This document shows positions 8,451-16,861 of a stretch of DNA of 28,877 nt, one piece after another. Each line of letters begins with the position of its first letter. Positions within the stretch are counted from its first letter, which is position 1. Position numbers and translations under genes: made by a program. The stretch comes from a virus, in the IMG/VR virus record IMGVR_UViG_3300031566_014030, positions 1 through 28,877 of that record. One strand, written 5' to 3'. The notes under the pieces were generated by a model. The model was not told where the DNA came from, searched no databases, and saw only the letters and a program-made list of their open reading frames with translations.

Positions 8451-8889
8451 TTTCTAAGTCCTCTATCTTATTGGGATCAGTTTCCCAGTTAGTCTCATCC
8501 CTCTCGTCAAAGGTCCTTTTATAATCTTTGGTGGTAGATTGAATAGCCTCCACGTCTACGGTAATACCTTCAATCTGTTTTCTACCCTCGGCAATATCTT
8601 TAAGGGTCTCTCTTGCCTCTTTATATTTATCGCTCCATGTATTTATGCTCGGTGATTTACCTGAATATAGGCCCCTCATCACAAAATAAGAGGCAATATC
8701 CTCAGATAAAGATTTTATGATAGCCGGGGTAGCCCCTAAAGCATCAAGGGCAGCCAACAGATCAGATGAAAAAGCTGCTCTTATTTCTGCGTCTGCTTTA
8801 ACAATAGCCTTAGCCAATAATAAAGCAGGTACTTCGATCACCGCCATATTCAAATTAGTTAATACATCAGCACCTTCACAAAAAGCCAT
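8443..8889 (-). CDS. Gp36-like head-tail connector (DUF1320)
   Basis: 148 residues, ATG with GGGAGA upstream. The mainly helical sequence contains the family pattern: an aspartate-rich helix (KAIVKADAEIRAAF), then PAIIKSLSEDIASYFVMRGLYSG, followed by a kinked helix and the segment KEARETLKDIAEGR. DUF1320/Mu gp36 proteins are placed at the neck and resemble HK97 gp6-like connectors. It lies directly after the capsid gene and overlaps the gpG-like gene by 8 nt. Confidence 0.85.
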   Translation of the reverse strand: MAFCEGADVLTNLNMAVIEVPALLLAKAIVKADAEIRAAFSSDLLAALDALGATPAIIKSLSEDIASYFVMRGLYSGKSPSINTWSDKYKEARETLKDIAEGRKQIEGITVDVEAIQSTTKDYKRTFDERDETNWETDPNKIEDLEND

Positions 8890-8948
8890 TTAAATCTCCC
8901 TTGTGATTAGAGGGAGAGAATATAATCCTCCCCCTCTAGATTTATTTA

Positions 8949-9860
8949 TTAGGTTACTGCTGGGGATATCCTATATCCACAAGCAATACAAACCATTTTT
9001 TCAGCTTCTATGTCACCCACTTCAAACCAATCACTATGTTTTACTTCTATTCTTGCCCTTCTGGTTTGAAATGTTTGAGATTGGAAGGTATAACCTAAAG
9101 AGAATTTCTTTATTCCAGGTCTAGGCTCTACATAAGCTAATATGGCATTCTTACCCCAGAGATAAGATAAAGATTCAGGCTTCCCTTCTTTGGCTGTATT
9201 ATAACCAGCTTTACCGACTATCACCTTTTCTACCTCAAATACACTGGCCATAAGATCAGGAGTAACTACGCCTTTTTGAACGTATTTAATACGATCTAGA
9301 ATAGTGGGATGGTGTTTCAACTTATCATAAACAGCCTTTCCTAATAGCAATACATTCGGCTCTTTAAAAATTACTTTATGTATGGTATCCTTCCCGGTTT
9401 CAATATCTCCTATAGGATTAGAACCATCAGTATAAACATCCCATTTAATACCTGGAGCATTGGCCGATAAGCTTGCCTCTAATATATCTTTGATCCTCAT
9501 CTCCAAACCTAATTGAAGGATATCAGTTAAAAATTCTACGGTATCTATTTCAAGATTTAGAGGTTTATCTGCATTATCTCTTTCTATATCATCAATTAAA
9601 TCATTTAAGGCATGCTCATCACAGTTATAACCATCCTCCGTTACTTTCCAATCCACAGTTCTTGATTCGGTCTTAGGAGCCCTCAAAGTTTTGGGAATCC
9701 TAAACCGATCAGCTTTAGAATCATAGATATAATATATATCCGATTTCTTTTTGACCGGTACAATTGGCATTAATTCAGTTCCGACATAATCGGCATTGCG
9801 GTATTGTACCGAGATATTAGTTAATATTTGATCTTTATGAACATTTTCCGGTCCTGGCAT
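8949..9860 (-). CDS. Major capsid protein
   Basis: 303 residues, ATG preceded by AGGTGA. Contains a typical E-loop/A-domain layout for capsid proteins found with Mu I-like proteases: LMPIVPVKKKSDIYYIY near residue 35, an AL-rich helix bundle around 110-135, PNVLLLGKAVYDKLK around 168, and a C-terminal VEPRPGIKKFSLGYTF. The order protease-decoration-capsid-Gp36 fits. No long scaffold-like N-terminal extension is present, so scaffolding must come from a separate protein, in line with the nested scaffold further upstream. Confidence 0.88.
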   Translation of the reverse strand: MPGPENVHKDQILTNISVQYRNADYVGTELMPIVPVKKKSDIYYIYDSKADRFRIPKTLRAPKTESRTVDWKVTEDGYNCDEHALNDLIDDIERDNADKPLNLEIDTVEFLTDILQLGLEMRIKDILEASLSANAPGIKWDVYTDGSNPIGDIETGKDTIHKVIFKEPNVLLLGKAVYDKLKHHPTILDRIKYVQKGVVTPDLMASVFEVEKVIVGKAGYNTAKEGKPESLSYLWGKNAILAYVEPRPGIKKFSLGYTFQSQTFQTRRARIEVKHSDWFEVGDIEAEKMVCIACGYRISPAVT

Positions 9861-9894
9861 TTAGTTTCACCTCGATTCTTTTATAAATTATTTA

Positions 9895-10275
9895 TTAAGC
9901 ACCGACAATAAGATGCAGTTTGGTAATTAAAACTTCTATTATTTCATCTGCACCCCCGGAAGTTTCCAGAGCTATTGCTCCGACAAAATCTTTATTTGCA
10001 GCTGCTAATACTCCGTGTCCATTAGCATCGGGAGTTAAGAGTGCATTTTCGCTGCATGCTCCGCCCATAACTAATTTACTTGTACCCAATAATCTTACCC
10101 TAGCAGCTTTGGTATTAGCGGGAGTATTCTGTAAAATTCCAGTAGAAAGTTCTTTGGCAACACCACAAGCGACAACACCGCTAGCCCCATCACATTTTAC
10201 AAAGTGATATTGAGAATTAGTTAGATCTGCGCCAGCTTTAAAAGTTAAGTCTAAAACACTGGCATCTTGAGACAT
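9895..10275 (-). CDS. Capsid decoration protein (DUF2190-like)
   Basis: 126 residues, Gly/Ala-rich, all-beta. The segments LTFKAGADLTNSQYHFVK, ATPAN-type turn (QNTPANTKAARVRLLGTSK) and GHGVLAAA fit small capsid cement proteins such as DUF2190. It sits between the protease-scaffold gene and the major capsid gene, the usual place. It probably binds at capsid three-fold or local three-fold positions after expansion and stabilises the shell. Ribosome site: AAAAGAGGTG upstream of ATG. Confidence 0.82.
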   Translation of the reverse strand: MSQDASVLDLTFKAGADLTNSQYHFVKCDGASGVVACGVAKELSTGILQNTPANTKAARVRLLGTSKLVMGGACSENALLTPDANGHGVLAAANKDFVGAIALETSGGADEIIEVLITKLHLIVGA

Positions 10276-10303
10276 TGTTTAACACCTCTTTTCGATTAAT
10301 TAT

Positions 10304-10882
10304 TTATTTTTTCTTTTTTTCTTCGGTAGAATCCAGAACGGCTAAGACTGCTTCTCGATAGGTAGCTTCTTTATGATCATCCATATACTTCTGGACCTTC
10401 TTTTCTTCCGGAGTTAATTTATCTTTGCCTTCTTCCTTTTCCTCTTCGCCCTTGCTTAATTCAGCAAAAATGGAGTCAGAGAAATTAGGTTGAAGTCCGA
10501 TAAATTTCTCCAGTAATTCTCGCTGTGAAAGTTCAGTCTCTTTGTTATCTACCGTAAACTTAATTTTCTTTTCGTCTGAAGTGGACTCTACAAGAGCCAT
10601 TAAAACTTCTTTCTGCTTAGGTAGAAAACGCATGTCTTTTTCGGAGCAGTGATTATCGATAAAGGTTTTAATTTCGGCTTCTCTTTTTTCCTTAGAGATT
10701 TTGTTTAGTTTTTCTTCTGATTCCTTAGACTTTTTCTCTTCGGCTTCAAATTTTTCTTTGAATCCTTTGGCTGTTTCTTTCTCTTTATCTGCTGCTTCTT
10801 TTTCCTTTTCTAATTTCTCAAAATCTTCCACCGCGACATATTTCTTCCCCTCTAGTTCAGTGATCTTGATTCCGTTTGGCAT
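10304..10882 (-). CDS. Nested scaffold protein from an internal start
   Basis: In frame with the protease fusion, an internal ATG (MPNGIKITELEG) is preceded by AAAGGAGA with about 9 nt spacing, as good as any true start here. It would give a 192-residue protein with a short beta start, then a long heptad-rich coiled coil (residues about 20-80) and a compact helical end. Lambda C/Nu3 and Mu I/Z use the same design: one gene yields protease-scaffold and scaffold alone. The upstream stretch before the ATG is a lysine-rich linker, fitting a junction of two units. Translation of this product is inferred. Confidence 0.7.
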   Translation of the reverse strand: MPNGIKITELEGKKYVAVEDFEKLEKEKEAADKEKETAKGFKEKFEAEEKKSKESEEKLNKISKEKREAEIKTFIDNHCSEKDMRFLPKQKEVLMALVESTSDEKKIKFTVDNKETELSQRELLEKFIGLQPNFSDSIFAELSKGEEEKEEGKDKLTPEEKKVQKYMDDHKEATYREAVLAVLDSTEEKKKK

Positions 10883-11665
10883 GATATAAGTCTCCTTTCT
10901 TTTTTTCTCGACCTTTTGGGTCGTTTTCTTTTCTTCTTTCTCGTATATAATTAATTTAGCATTCTCATCAGAATCATATAAGGCAGCAATATCTTTTAAA
11001 TTGGTTACCGCCGGTAGATCAGCCCCCAAAAAGGCTATGGCCGAGAGGACCTTTTTATATACTTTCTTGGTGCTGGGCTCATTATAATTGTCTAAAATCT
11101 CACTGGATATCCTCTTATACGCCCCATTTTTGATTAATTGATATAGGACCTTAGGCACTTCCTTTATATCTACTAAAATTTTATCCCCTGCCCTCTTTAA
11201 TTTGGTGATCCAGCCACCAGCGGGATATCCTGTCCTTTGTAATAGCGCCTGTTTATCATCATGGCCCAGCTTTACTTTGGGCTTTAACTTATCGATTATT
11301 TCATTAGTGCCACTTACAATATTGTCAAGATCCTCACCGGTTATTTTATTACCTTTCCATACTCCAATACCAAATACCTCAACATCTTTTAACTCATAGG
11401 TCTGGGAATAATTTTCCAATATTGCCAATTCCATCGTGGTTAAATTCCCCTGCTCTTCGGTTTTAACCCAGTTACCCTCTTTGTCTTTTTTCCAACCTGC
11501 TTTTTTAAGTCCAGCCCAGGCAGTAGCATTGGCTAAACCTTCTCTTTCCGGTCTATCTTTGTACTGCTCATAGGCACTATTAAAAATATCAATCCAGGTT
11601 TTCTGGGCTTCTCCTGGTAAACTTTTTATCCCTTCCGGGATATTATCCGGATATTTGTAAGGCAT
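10304..11665 (-). CDS. ChaB domain - Mu I-like prohead protease - scaffold fusion
   Basis: Start chosen at the ATG of MPYKYPDNIPEG because AAAGGAG lies 9 nt before it, while the ATG three codons earlier abuts the same site. 453 residues. Residues 1-70 match ChaB (PYKYPDNIPEGIKSLP, FNSAYEQYKD, ANATAWAGLKKAGW). Residues 75-235 resemble the Mu I-like maturation protease: KVKLGHDD with His135 and KRISSEI with Ser187/188 as candidate catalytic residues, and LGADLPAV at the end. Residues 262-453 are a charged coiled coil (scaffold). It probably assembles the prohead and then digests the scaffold. Overlaps the portal gene by 23 nt. Confidence 0.85.
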   Translation of the reverse strand: MPYKYPDNIPEGIKSLPGEAQKTWIDIFNSAYEQYKDRPEREGLANATAWAGLKKAGWKKDKEGNWVKTEEQGNLTTMELAILENYSQTYELKDVEVFGIGVWKGNKITGEDLDNIVSGTNEIIDKLKPKVKLGHDDKQALLQRTGYPAGGWITKLKRAGDKILVDIKEVPKVLYQLIKNGAYKRISSEILDNYNEPSTKKVYKKVLSAIAFLGADLPAVTNLKDIAALYDSDENAKLIIYEKEEKKTTQKVEKKRKETYIMPNGIKITELEGKKYVAVEDFEKLEKEKEAADKEKETAKGFKEKFEAEEKKSKESEEKLNKISKEKREAEIKTFIDNHCSEKDMRFLPKQKEVLMALVESTSDEKKIKFTVDNKETELSQRELLEKFIGLQPNFSDSIFAELSKGEEEKEEGKDKLTPEEKKVQKYMDDHKEATYREAVLAVLDSTEEKKKK

Positions 11666-13853
11666 ATAACTCATCTCCTTTCATATTGATAAAATCCTTA
11701 CCCTTCATCGGTAAGACCCTGGCTTTTAATTCCGGTTTAATCGGTTCAAATTTTTCATAAATAGTTACCGGGATTAATTGTGATCGGCATTCATAATGTA
11801 ACGGTGGAGTATATCTGGCTATATCAGGATCACCATATATAAATACTTGACCGTCTAAAGCCAGGCATATATCGGTAGTCCGTTCATCAATTATGGCTGA
11901 AAACATTTCCCCGGCCATGATATCTTTTACGTCAGGATCTTCCATCATGTCTTGCCTACCCTGATTATAGGCATCTGAAAAATTAGTCCTGACTATATTT
12001 TCTAAATGGTGAGGGGTCAATAATTTCCCTTCTCTGGTTTCTACTCCCGGAGTACCTATAAATTTCTTAAAAAACTGATCCAATAAAAACATAATTTCTG
12101 GGGTAGTCGAACCGTTCTTCATTCCGGTATATAATATTCCTTTGGCATCCTTTAAAATGGCATCTCTCGTTACCCCAGCGATCCAAAAAGCCTTGTTTTT
12201 TAAATATTGCATTGCCTTTTCAGCGGGCAATCCCACAAATTTATTAATTTTTAATTCACTCTCTACTTCACTCATACCGTATCTAAATAATTCCTGTAGC
12301 CATCCCTTAATACAATCCCTAAATTCACCCACATAAGATAATTGTAATTTTTCCACTTCCCGGGCATTCTGGGATTCCATAATCTTGGCCCTGGTTATTG
12401 ATTTTTCAAGGGCTTCCTTTTGCCAGGTTAAAATCTCTCTAAGCTCTTCTTTAGCCTTTACTTCAAAGTTATCTAAACTCTTGATTATCCTGGTAAAATT
12501 ACATTTTTTTTCATATTGATTGGGCTGCCTTAATAATCTGCCTTGATAATTTAAGGTCTTACTCGGGGCCCCGAGCTCTATATTTTTAACAAATAATCCG
12601 CCTTTGGGTTTAGGTTCAGGTAAAATTATCCCTTTTTCTTTGGCCGGGATCTTCAAGAATTCCCGGACCCATTCCTCTTCTGGATTGATCAACCCTGCAT
12701 CAACTAATATTTTGGCAATTACAGCTTTGGCGTTCTGATCATCTTTAATTAGTGATTCAAATTTAAAATAAGGATATTTAGGTTGAGGAAAATTAAAATC
12801 TATTAATCGTTTTATGACCTGTTCCCGGATTATGGTATCTTCGGTTTCTGTACCTAAATAATCAAGGATATAAATAAAGATATCAAAATGGGTTTTAGAT
12901 AAAGCCCAGGAGCCTTGTTCCCCGGTGTCCATTAGAAGGGTCCCCACCAGCAGGGCCCGGGCTATCATTGCATTATTACTATCAAAAGCTGACTTATAAC
13001 CTGCATCTCCTCTCCTGGTAGCTTCCATAAGTTCAGCCTCTAAACCTACAGGCATAACCATCGCAGTATTGATCTGTATATTTTTTAATATGTCTAAATA
13101 TTCATCTTGTTTAAGTTTTGAAGTTCCAGAAGGATAACGGCCAATTATTGTAGGTTGACCATATTTTTCCAAATAAATATTCCAGAATCTTTGAACGATA
13201 TCATTAGAAAAATAATACCGATAGGCAGCCCTAAAATCGGACTCACCATATAAGCTGTCTGCATCGTCATCATTGGGGTTGTAGGCAAAAAGGATAAATT
13301 TATTGACCGGTAAAGGTTTATTGCCCGATTCAATCAAGCCTTTTTCTTCAACATTGCCATGCTCGTCACATTTAAACATATAATTTACAGCTTTTCGGAC
13401 CTTGATATTGTCAATCCCGATCATCCCTTTAAATTCTCCACCGGGAAGGATCTTATAATTAATTTCAGCCACCGAGTAACCATCTCTCATGGCATTCCAT
13501 ATTTTAAGCAGGGTATTATTTATATTCCCCTTCATCTCTGAAAAGCAATGCTCTATAAATTCAGCCTGTTTTACCGCATCCTGATCATCCTCATCTTCCG
13601 CCCTGATACTCCATGGAGTAGATAACCGGGCATACTTCTTTAACATAAAGACAGCTTTAACCTGGCCATCACGCCTTTGCATGGTCCGGTAAATTTCTAA
13701 CCCTTTTTTTTCTACCAGATCATCAGGATTATAGATAGGAAGATTACCAATACCCCAGATGTCAGTACCAGATTTGGACATTTCACCCATATCCGGTTTA
13801 ACCAGTTTTTTTATAGTCTCTTTAGTGTTTTGAAATATATCTTTTAAATCCAT
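11643..13853 (-). CDS. Portal protein fused to MuF head morphogenesis domain
   Basis: 736 residues. Residues 1 to about 430 match the DUF935 portal family of Mu gp29: LEIYRTMQRRDGQVKAVF, a tryptophan-rich WSIRAED, DGYSVAEINYK, and LSKTHFDIF. A helical linker follows. Residues 615-697 match the MuF domain: RTNFSDAYNQGR, then IIDERTTDICLALDGQVF and PPLHYECRSQLIPV, with the conserved D-x-R-T, C and H..CRS pattern. Portal rings form the DNA gate; MuF proteins are minor head proteins, sometimes ejected. In Mu they are separate genes; fusion is common in phages of Bacillota. It follows the promoter and hairpin leader behind the terminase gene. Confidence 0.92.
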   Translation of the reverse strand: MDLKDIFQNTKETIKKLVKPDMGEMSKSGTDIWGIGNLPIYNPDDLVEKKGLEIYRTMQRRDGQVKAVFMLKKYARLSTPWSIRAEDEDDQDAVKQAEFIEHCFSEMKGNINNTLLKIWNAMRDGYSVAEINYKILPGGEFKGMIGIDNIKVRKAVNYMFKCDEHGNVEEKGLIESGNKPLPVNKFILFAYNPNDDDADSLYGESDFRAAYRYYFSNDIVQRFWNIYLEKYGQPTIIGRYPSGTSKLKQDEYLDILKNIQINTAMVMPVGLEAELMEATRRGDAGYKSAFDSNNAMIARALLVGTLLMDTGEQGSWALSKTHFDIFIYILDYLGTETEDTIIREQVIKRLIDFNFPQPKYPYFKFESLIKDDQNAKAVIAKILVDAGLINPEEEWVREFLKIPAKEKGIILPEPKPKGGLFVKNIELGAPSKTLNYQGRLLRQPNQYEKKCNFTRIIKSLDNFEVKAKEELREILTWQKEALEKSITRAKIMESQNAREVEKLQLSYVGEFRDCIKGWLQELFRYGMSEVESELKINKFVGLPAEKAMQYLKNKAFWIAGVTRDAILKDAKGILYTGMKNGSTTPEIMFLLDQFFKKFIGTPGVETREGKLLTPHHLENIVRTNFSDAYNQGRQDMMEDPDVKDIMAGEMFSAIIDERTTDICLALDGQVFIYGDPDIARYTPPLHYECRSQLIPVTIYEKFEPIKPELKARVLPMKGKDFINMKGDELYALQISG

Positions 13854-13870
13854 AAATCCCCTTTAGAAAT

Positions 13871-13924
13871 AAAAAAAGAGAGCCAGTCAAAGAATGCTTT
13901 CGGCATTCTCAAATCTGGCTCTCT
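13871..13924 (-). terminator. Rho-independent terminator between terminase and portal
   Basis: Minus-strand RNA can pair AGAGAGCCAG with CTGGCTCTCT (13877-13886 and 13915-13924, 10 bp perfect) and, inside an asymmetric internal loop, GAATGC with GCATTC around a five-base loop, followed by seven U. A second view is that it acts as an attenuator, because a promoter lies upstream of it and downstream of the terminase stop. Confidence 0.85.
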
Positions 13925-13985
13925 GTAGTTAATCAAATCATTAAGTATATTCCGGGGCTCACTTTGAGAATATTTATTTTTTTTC

Positions 13986-14014
13986 AGAATAACATAAAAT
14001 TTTTTAGTAGTCAA
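13986..14014 (-). promoter_or_regulatory. Promoter of the morphogenesis operon
   Basis: TTGACT (14009-14014), 17 bp, TATTCT (13986-13991) on the minus strand. It sits between the terminase stop (14053) and the terminator hairpin, so RNA from it must pass the hairpin to reach the portal gene. A segment in its leader (13963-13971) is complementary to nine bases of the hairpin's first arm. Seen directly; use is inferred. Confidence 0.55.
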
Positions 14015-14052
14015 ATATTTTACTTTACATAGATAACATTATAATACCATTA

Positions 14053-15570
14053 TCACCAATCCTGCTTGGCACTTGGTCGTTCCCCGGCACCCTGTCCTTC
14101 TATTATAAACTCCGACTCTTCCGGAGCAGTCACCGCCCCATAAACCGCCATAGCCAAAGCAATGGCCAGGTCGATTTTTTTAGTTCCTGATTTCTTAACG
14201 ATTCTCCAACCCCTATTACTATAAATCACTTTACAATTAATTAAAGATAATCTAATTTCTTCTGATTGGTAGAATCCGATCCTTTTGCTCTTGATTAAAT
14301 CAAATAAGCATTGACTAAAGGCTATACAATTCCCCTGGGTCTGAGGCAATTCCACCATATTGATATTTTCTTTTTTAAGATCCTGGCTTAATTGAATAGC
14401 TTGGTAGGGATCAAAATATAAACTTTGAATATCATAAATTTTAGATAATTCGATCAAGTATCTTTTAACGTCATCAAATTGTAATTCTTCCATTTCCAGG
14501 GGAATATAAATTTTATGATCCACTGAAAAAATTCTATCATTAATCTTTCCCACGCCACAAATGGCGGTATAATCATTTCGATATCCCACGTCAAGCCCCA
14601 CCCATATCGGGATTTTATTCTTCGGCCTCCTGATCAAGCTATAATCAATACAAACCCTAAAATCCTCATCAGTTATAAATGAATCTTCTTCACTTACCCA
14701 CAAATTTTTATGCAACCGGTTGAATAGATTAGGTCTCATTCCCGGTTTATGTTCCTGGCTGTTTAAATATTTCTGAGTAACAAAACTGCTCGGATTCGAT
14801 TCTTCCCCTTGCCGGATATAGAAATAGCTATCCGGAGTATTGCCTTTTTCCGATTCCTTAAAGAGATCCCATAAAATACCCTCTTCTGATCTTCCAGCGG
14901 TAGAGGTTACCAGGATTAAGGGATATTTATATACTGGGGATAGCTGCAATTCTTCAAAAAAGAATCTTAACGAATCTGTATCGAAAGAGGCCAGTTCATC
15001 GATACAAATTAACAAGCAATTAAGGCCAGCGCTTGATCGGTAACTGCTCGATAGACATCTTAAAATCGTTCCAGTTTTAATATTCTCGATATAATCGGTA
15101 TAGACCCGGCACCTTTCATTAAGTTTCGGATTCTTTCTAATCATAGAAACAATTTTCCGGTAAGTGATAAAGTTCGATTGATCCTTTGAATTACTGCAAA
15201 TATAAATTTCTCCTGGCTCCTGAGTGATCAAAAACCAGTTTAAAACCATAGCCGAAAAAGTGGATTTACCATTTTTTTTGGCCAGGGATATCAGGATCAA
15301 ACGAGGCCTATTCTCATAAAAGCAGTCTGTAAAAACTTCTCGTTCCCAATCCTCGAGCTTAATCAATTGCTCTTTTTTCTCCGGTAGATAGATCTCGTTC
15401 TCTGAGAATTGGATAATATCCTTTTGATATTCCTGGAAAGAAAAATCAGTCCTGCCAGTCTTTAACCCTTCCAGCCATCTCCGTTTAAGTCCTTCATTTT
15501 GCTTTTTTTTCGCTTTTTGAGTCTTAACTCGATAGCTTTCTTTCAATCTCTTTTTTACATTTTTGGCCAT
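14053..15570 (-). CDS. Terminase large subunit
   Basis: 505 residues, ATG with AAGGTG 7 nt upstream. N-terminal ATPase: deviant Walker A SLAKKNGKS (96-103), Walker B LICIDE (187-192), coupling motif STAG (223-226). C-terminal RNase H-like nuclease: Asp327 in GLDVGY, Asp387 in YFDP, Asp467 in KKIDLA. It drives DNA packaging through the portal and cuts concatemers. The first 35 residues are very basic. The gene is followed by a strong terminator and is not in the same tight cluster as the portal. No recognisable small subunit lies next to it. Confidence 0.95.
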   Translation of the reverse strand: MAKNVKKRLKESYRVKTQKAKKKQNEGLKRRWLEGLKTGRTDFSFQEYQKDIIQFSENEIYLPEKKEQLIKLEDWEREVFTDCFYENRPRLILISLAKKNGKSTFSAMVLNWFLITQEPGEIYICSNSKDQSNFITYRKIVSMIRKNPKLNERCRVYTDYIENIKTGTILRCLSSSYRSSAGLNCLLICIDELASFDTDSLRFFFEELQLSPVYKYPLILVTSTAGRSEEGILWDLFKESEKGNTPDSYFYIRQGEESNPSSFVTQKYLNSQEHKPGMRPNLFNRLHKNLWVSEEDSFITDEDFRVCIDYSLIRRPKNKIPIWVGLDVGYRNDYTAICGVGKINDRIFSVDHKIYIPLEMEELQFDDVKRYLIELSKIYDIQSLYFDPYQAIQLSQDLKKENINMVELPQTQGNCIAFSQCLFDLIKSKRIGFYQSEEIRLSLINCKVIYSNRGWRIVKKSGTKKIDLAIALAMAVYGAVTAPEESEFIIEGQGAGERPSAKQDW

Positions 15571-15576
15571 AACTTA

Positions 15577-15654
15577 TCACCTTAACCTCTTAGAATTGAA
15601 TAGAATATAATCGATAATTACCTGGCATAACTTAATAAATTTTTTAATGGCCAT
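15577..15654 (-). CDS. Possible 25-residue peptide before the terminase gene
   Basis: A frame of 25 codons starting ATGGCCATTAAAAAA with GAGG 9 nt upstream, ending 6 nt before the terminase ATG. The peptide is basic with a hydrophobic middle (KLCQVIIDYILF). The first bases resemble those of the terminase start, so a partial duplication or a leader peptide is possible. Only spacing and the ribosome site support it. Confidence 0.3.
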   Translation of the reverse strand: MAIKKFIKLCQVIIDYILFNSKRLR

Positions 15655-15978
15655 AATTAATCGCCTCTAATTTTTAAATAACCTGCTCCCAGGGAGTTCG
15701 ATAAATCAAACTCCCCTAAATACCCCTAAAAAACGTTTCCTGATAGTCTAAATAGTATTTCTTTATCCCTTAAGGTATGAATCTCTATCAACCCCTTTTT
15801 ATTCTTAAACCCTAAGAATAGCTAAAAGTTATAAGATATAAGGCTTTTTCATTAATTCAAGTTAAAAAAAGTATGCTCTATTTTGATTTTAAAGCCTCTC
15901 AAATTTAAGGCCTTTATCTTTATATCTATTTTTTGGCCTTTATCGTTATAAAATTACACCTTTTAGCCCTGGCCGGGC
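15655..15978. other. Non-coding gap upstream of the terminase gene
   Basis: 324 bp, AT-rich, no convincing gene. It contains a 16-bp direct repeat with one mismatch, GGCCTTTATCTTTATA, at 15909-15924 and 15935-15950 (period 26 bp), and an inverted repeat GGGAGTT/AACTCCC at 15692-15698 and 15709-15715. A short hairpin AGCCC-TGGCC-GGGCT overlaps the end of the next gene at 15965-15979. Position next to the terminase makes a packaging site possible, without direct evidence. No clear promoter was found. Confidence 0.4.
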
Positions 15979-16182
15979 TTAAAGATTCTTAGTGAATATA
16001 GTTTTACAAAGGGATTCTTTTTCAACCCCGGCCTTTTTACACATTTCTTCAAATTCTTTCTTACCAAGATTCCCTTTAGATTCTTTCTTCTTTTCTTCCC
16101 GGTTAAATAGATCTAATTGATTCTTAACTTCGTGATCCCTGCACCAGGCTAAGGCCGATTCTAACCTTTCATTCTTTTCCAA
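15979..16182 (-). CDS. Small hypothetical protein between terminase and integrase
   Basis: The frame opens at 16194 (GTG GTG), but those codons form part of the ribosome site AAAGGTGGTG; a TTG 5 nt further on is the better start, giving 67 residues. Charged and helical: EKNERLESALAWCRDHEVKNQLDLF, then a lysine-rich linker and KKEFEEMCKKAGVEKESLC. No family recognised. Its place directly upstream of the terminase would suit a small terminase subunit, but it is short and lacks an obvious helix-turn-helix. It follows the integrase by 29 nt and probably shares its transcript. Confidence 0.6.
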   Translation of the reverse strand: MEKNERLESALAWCRDHEVKNQLDLFNREEKKKESKGNLGKKEFEEMCKKAGVEKESLCKTIFTKNL

Positions 16183-16211
16183 AATATTCACCACCTTTTA
16201 AATTATGATCC

Positions 16212-16790
16212 TTAAATCCCAAAGCCATTAATAACCTCTTTATTCTCATCATCATCGATCCCGATATACCGGAAAGTTACTTTAATATTCCGGTGATTCA
16301 ATAAGTTAGAGATCCTTTCAATGCTAATTCCCTGCTTTCTCAAGTGATAACCGAAAGTTTTTCTAAGCGTATGGCCTCCAACCTTCTGCTTAATTCCCAC
16401 TCCCCGGCACCAGGCATTTATTAACTGATAGGCCCGGATCCTGGTAATTGGCCTATTCTTTTTTGATTTCTCGTTAGTGAATAGATATTGATCTAGATTA
16501 AATATACCGGTCTTTTCCAGGTAATAGTTCAACGCTTCTTTGATTTGCTTATTAAAGAAAACTTTCCGGGTCTTTCCGGTCTTTTGCTCTTTAATATCTA
16601 AATAGTCTTTTAGATTCCCCTGGTCATTTTTGACATCTCCAAGTTTCAGGGATAATATATCCCCGATCCTCAGGCCGGAGTTAATACCAAAAACAAAAAG
16701 TAAATAATCCCGAGGATTTTTCTGTCGGTATAAATTTCCCCGGATCTGCTTTATTTGATTTTCTGATCTGATCGGCTCAACGATATTCAT
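16212..16790 (-). CDS. Minimal tyrosine recombinase
   Basis: 192 residues containing only the catalytic domain. Catalytic set visible: Arg41 (SGLRIGD), Lys73 region (KTGKTRKV), His140-x-x-Arg143 (GGHTLRKTFG), His166 (LLNHRN) and Tyr175 (TFRYIGI). Full-length phage integrases have 300-400 residues with arm-binding and core-binding domains, both missing here. It may resolve multimers, invert or integrate with help, or be a remnant; all residues needed for catalysis are present. AGGGGGT lies before ATG. It has a good promoter with repeats at its -35 box, so it is controlled separately from the cluster to its right, which ends in a terminator. Confidence 0.9.
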   Translation of the reverse strand: MNIVEPIRSENQIKQIRGNLYRQKNPRDYLLFVFGINSGLRIGDILSLKLGDVKNDQGNLKDYLDIKEQKTGKTRKVFFNKQIKEALNYYLEKTGIFNLDQYLFTNEKSKKNRPITRIRAYQLINAWCRGVGIKQKVGGHTLRKTFGYHLRKQGISIERISNLLNHRNIKVTFRYIGIDDDENKEVINGFGI

Positions 16791-16832
16791 AATTTTTTTA
16801 CCCCCTATATTATACTTAATTTATTTGACTAA

Positions 16833-16861
16833 ATCATAACATAGGTTAAATAAAAATTCAA
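16833..16861 (-). promoter_or_regulatory. Promoter of the recombinase gene
   Basis: TTGAAT (16856-16861), 17 bp, TATGAT (16833-16838) on the minus strand, about 40 bp before the recombinase ATG. The -35 lies inside the first of two direct repeats, which makes this a regulated promoter (inference). Confidence 0.65.

Noticed and set aside
8903-9124. Plus-strand frame across the capsid gene end
   Set aside because: Reverse-frame shadow with no start signals.
15655-15978. Rho-independent terminator at AGCCC-TGGCC-GGGCT
   Set aside because: Five-base stem without a following U-run on the coding strand.
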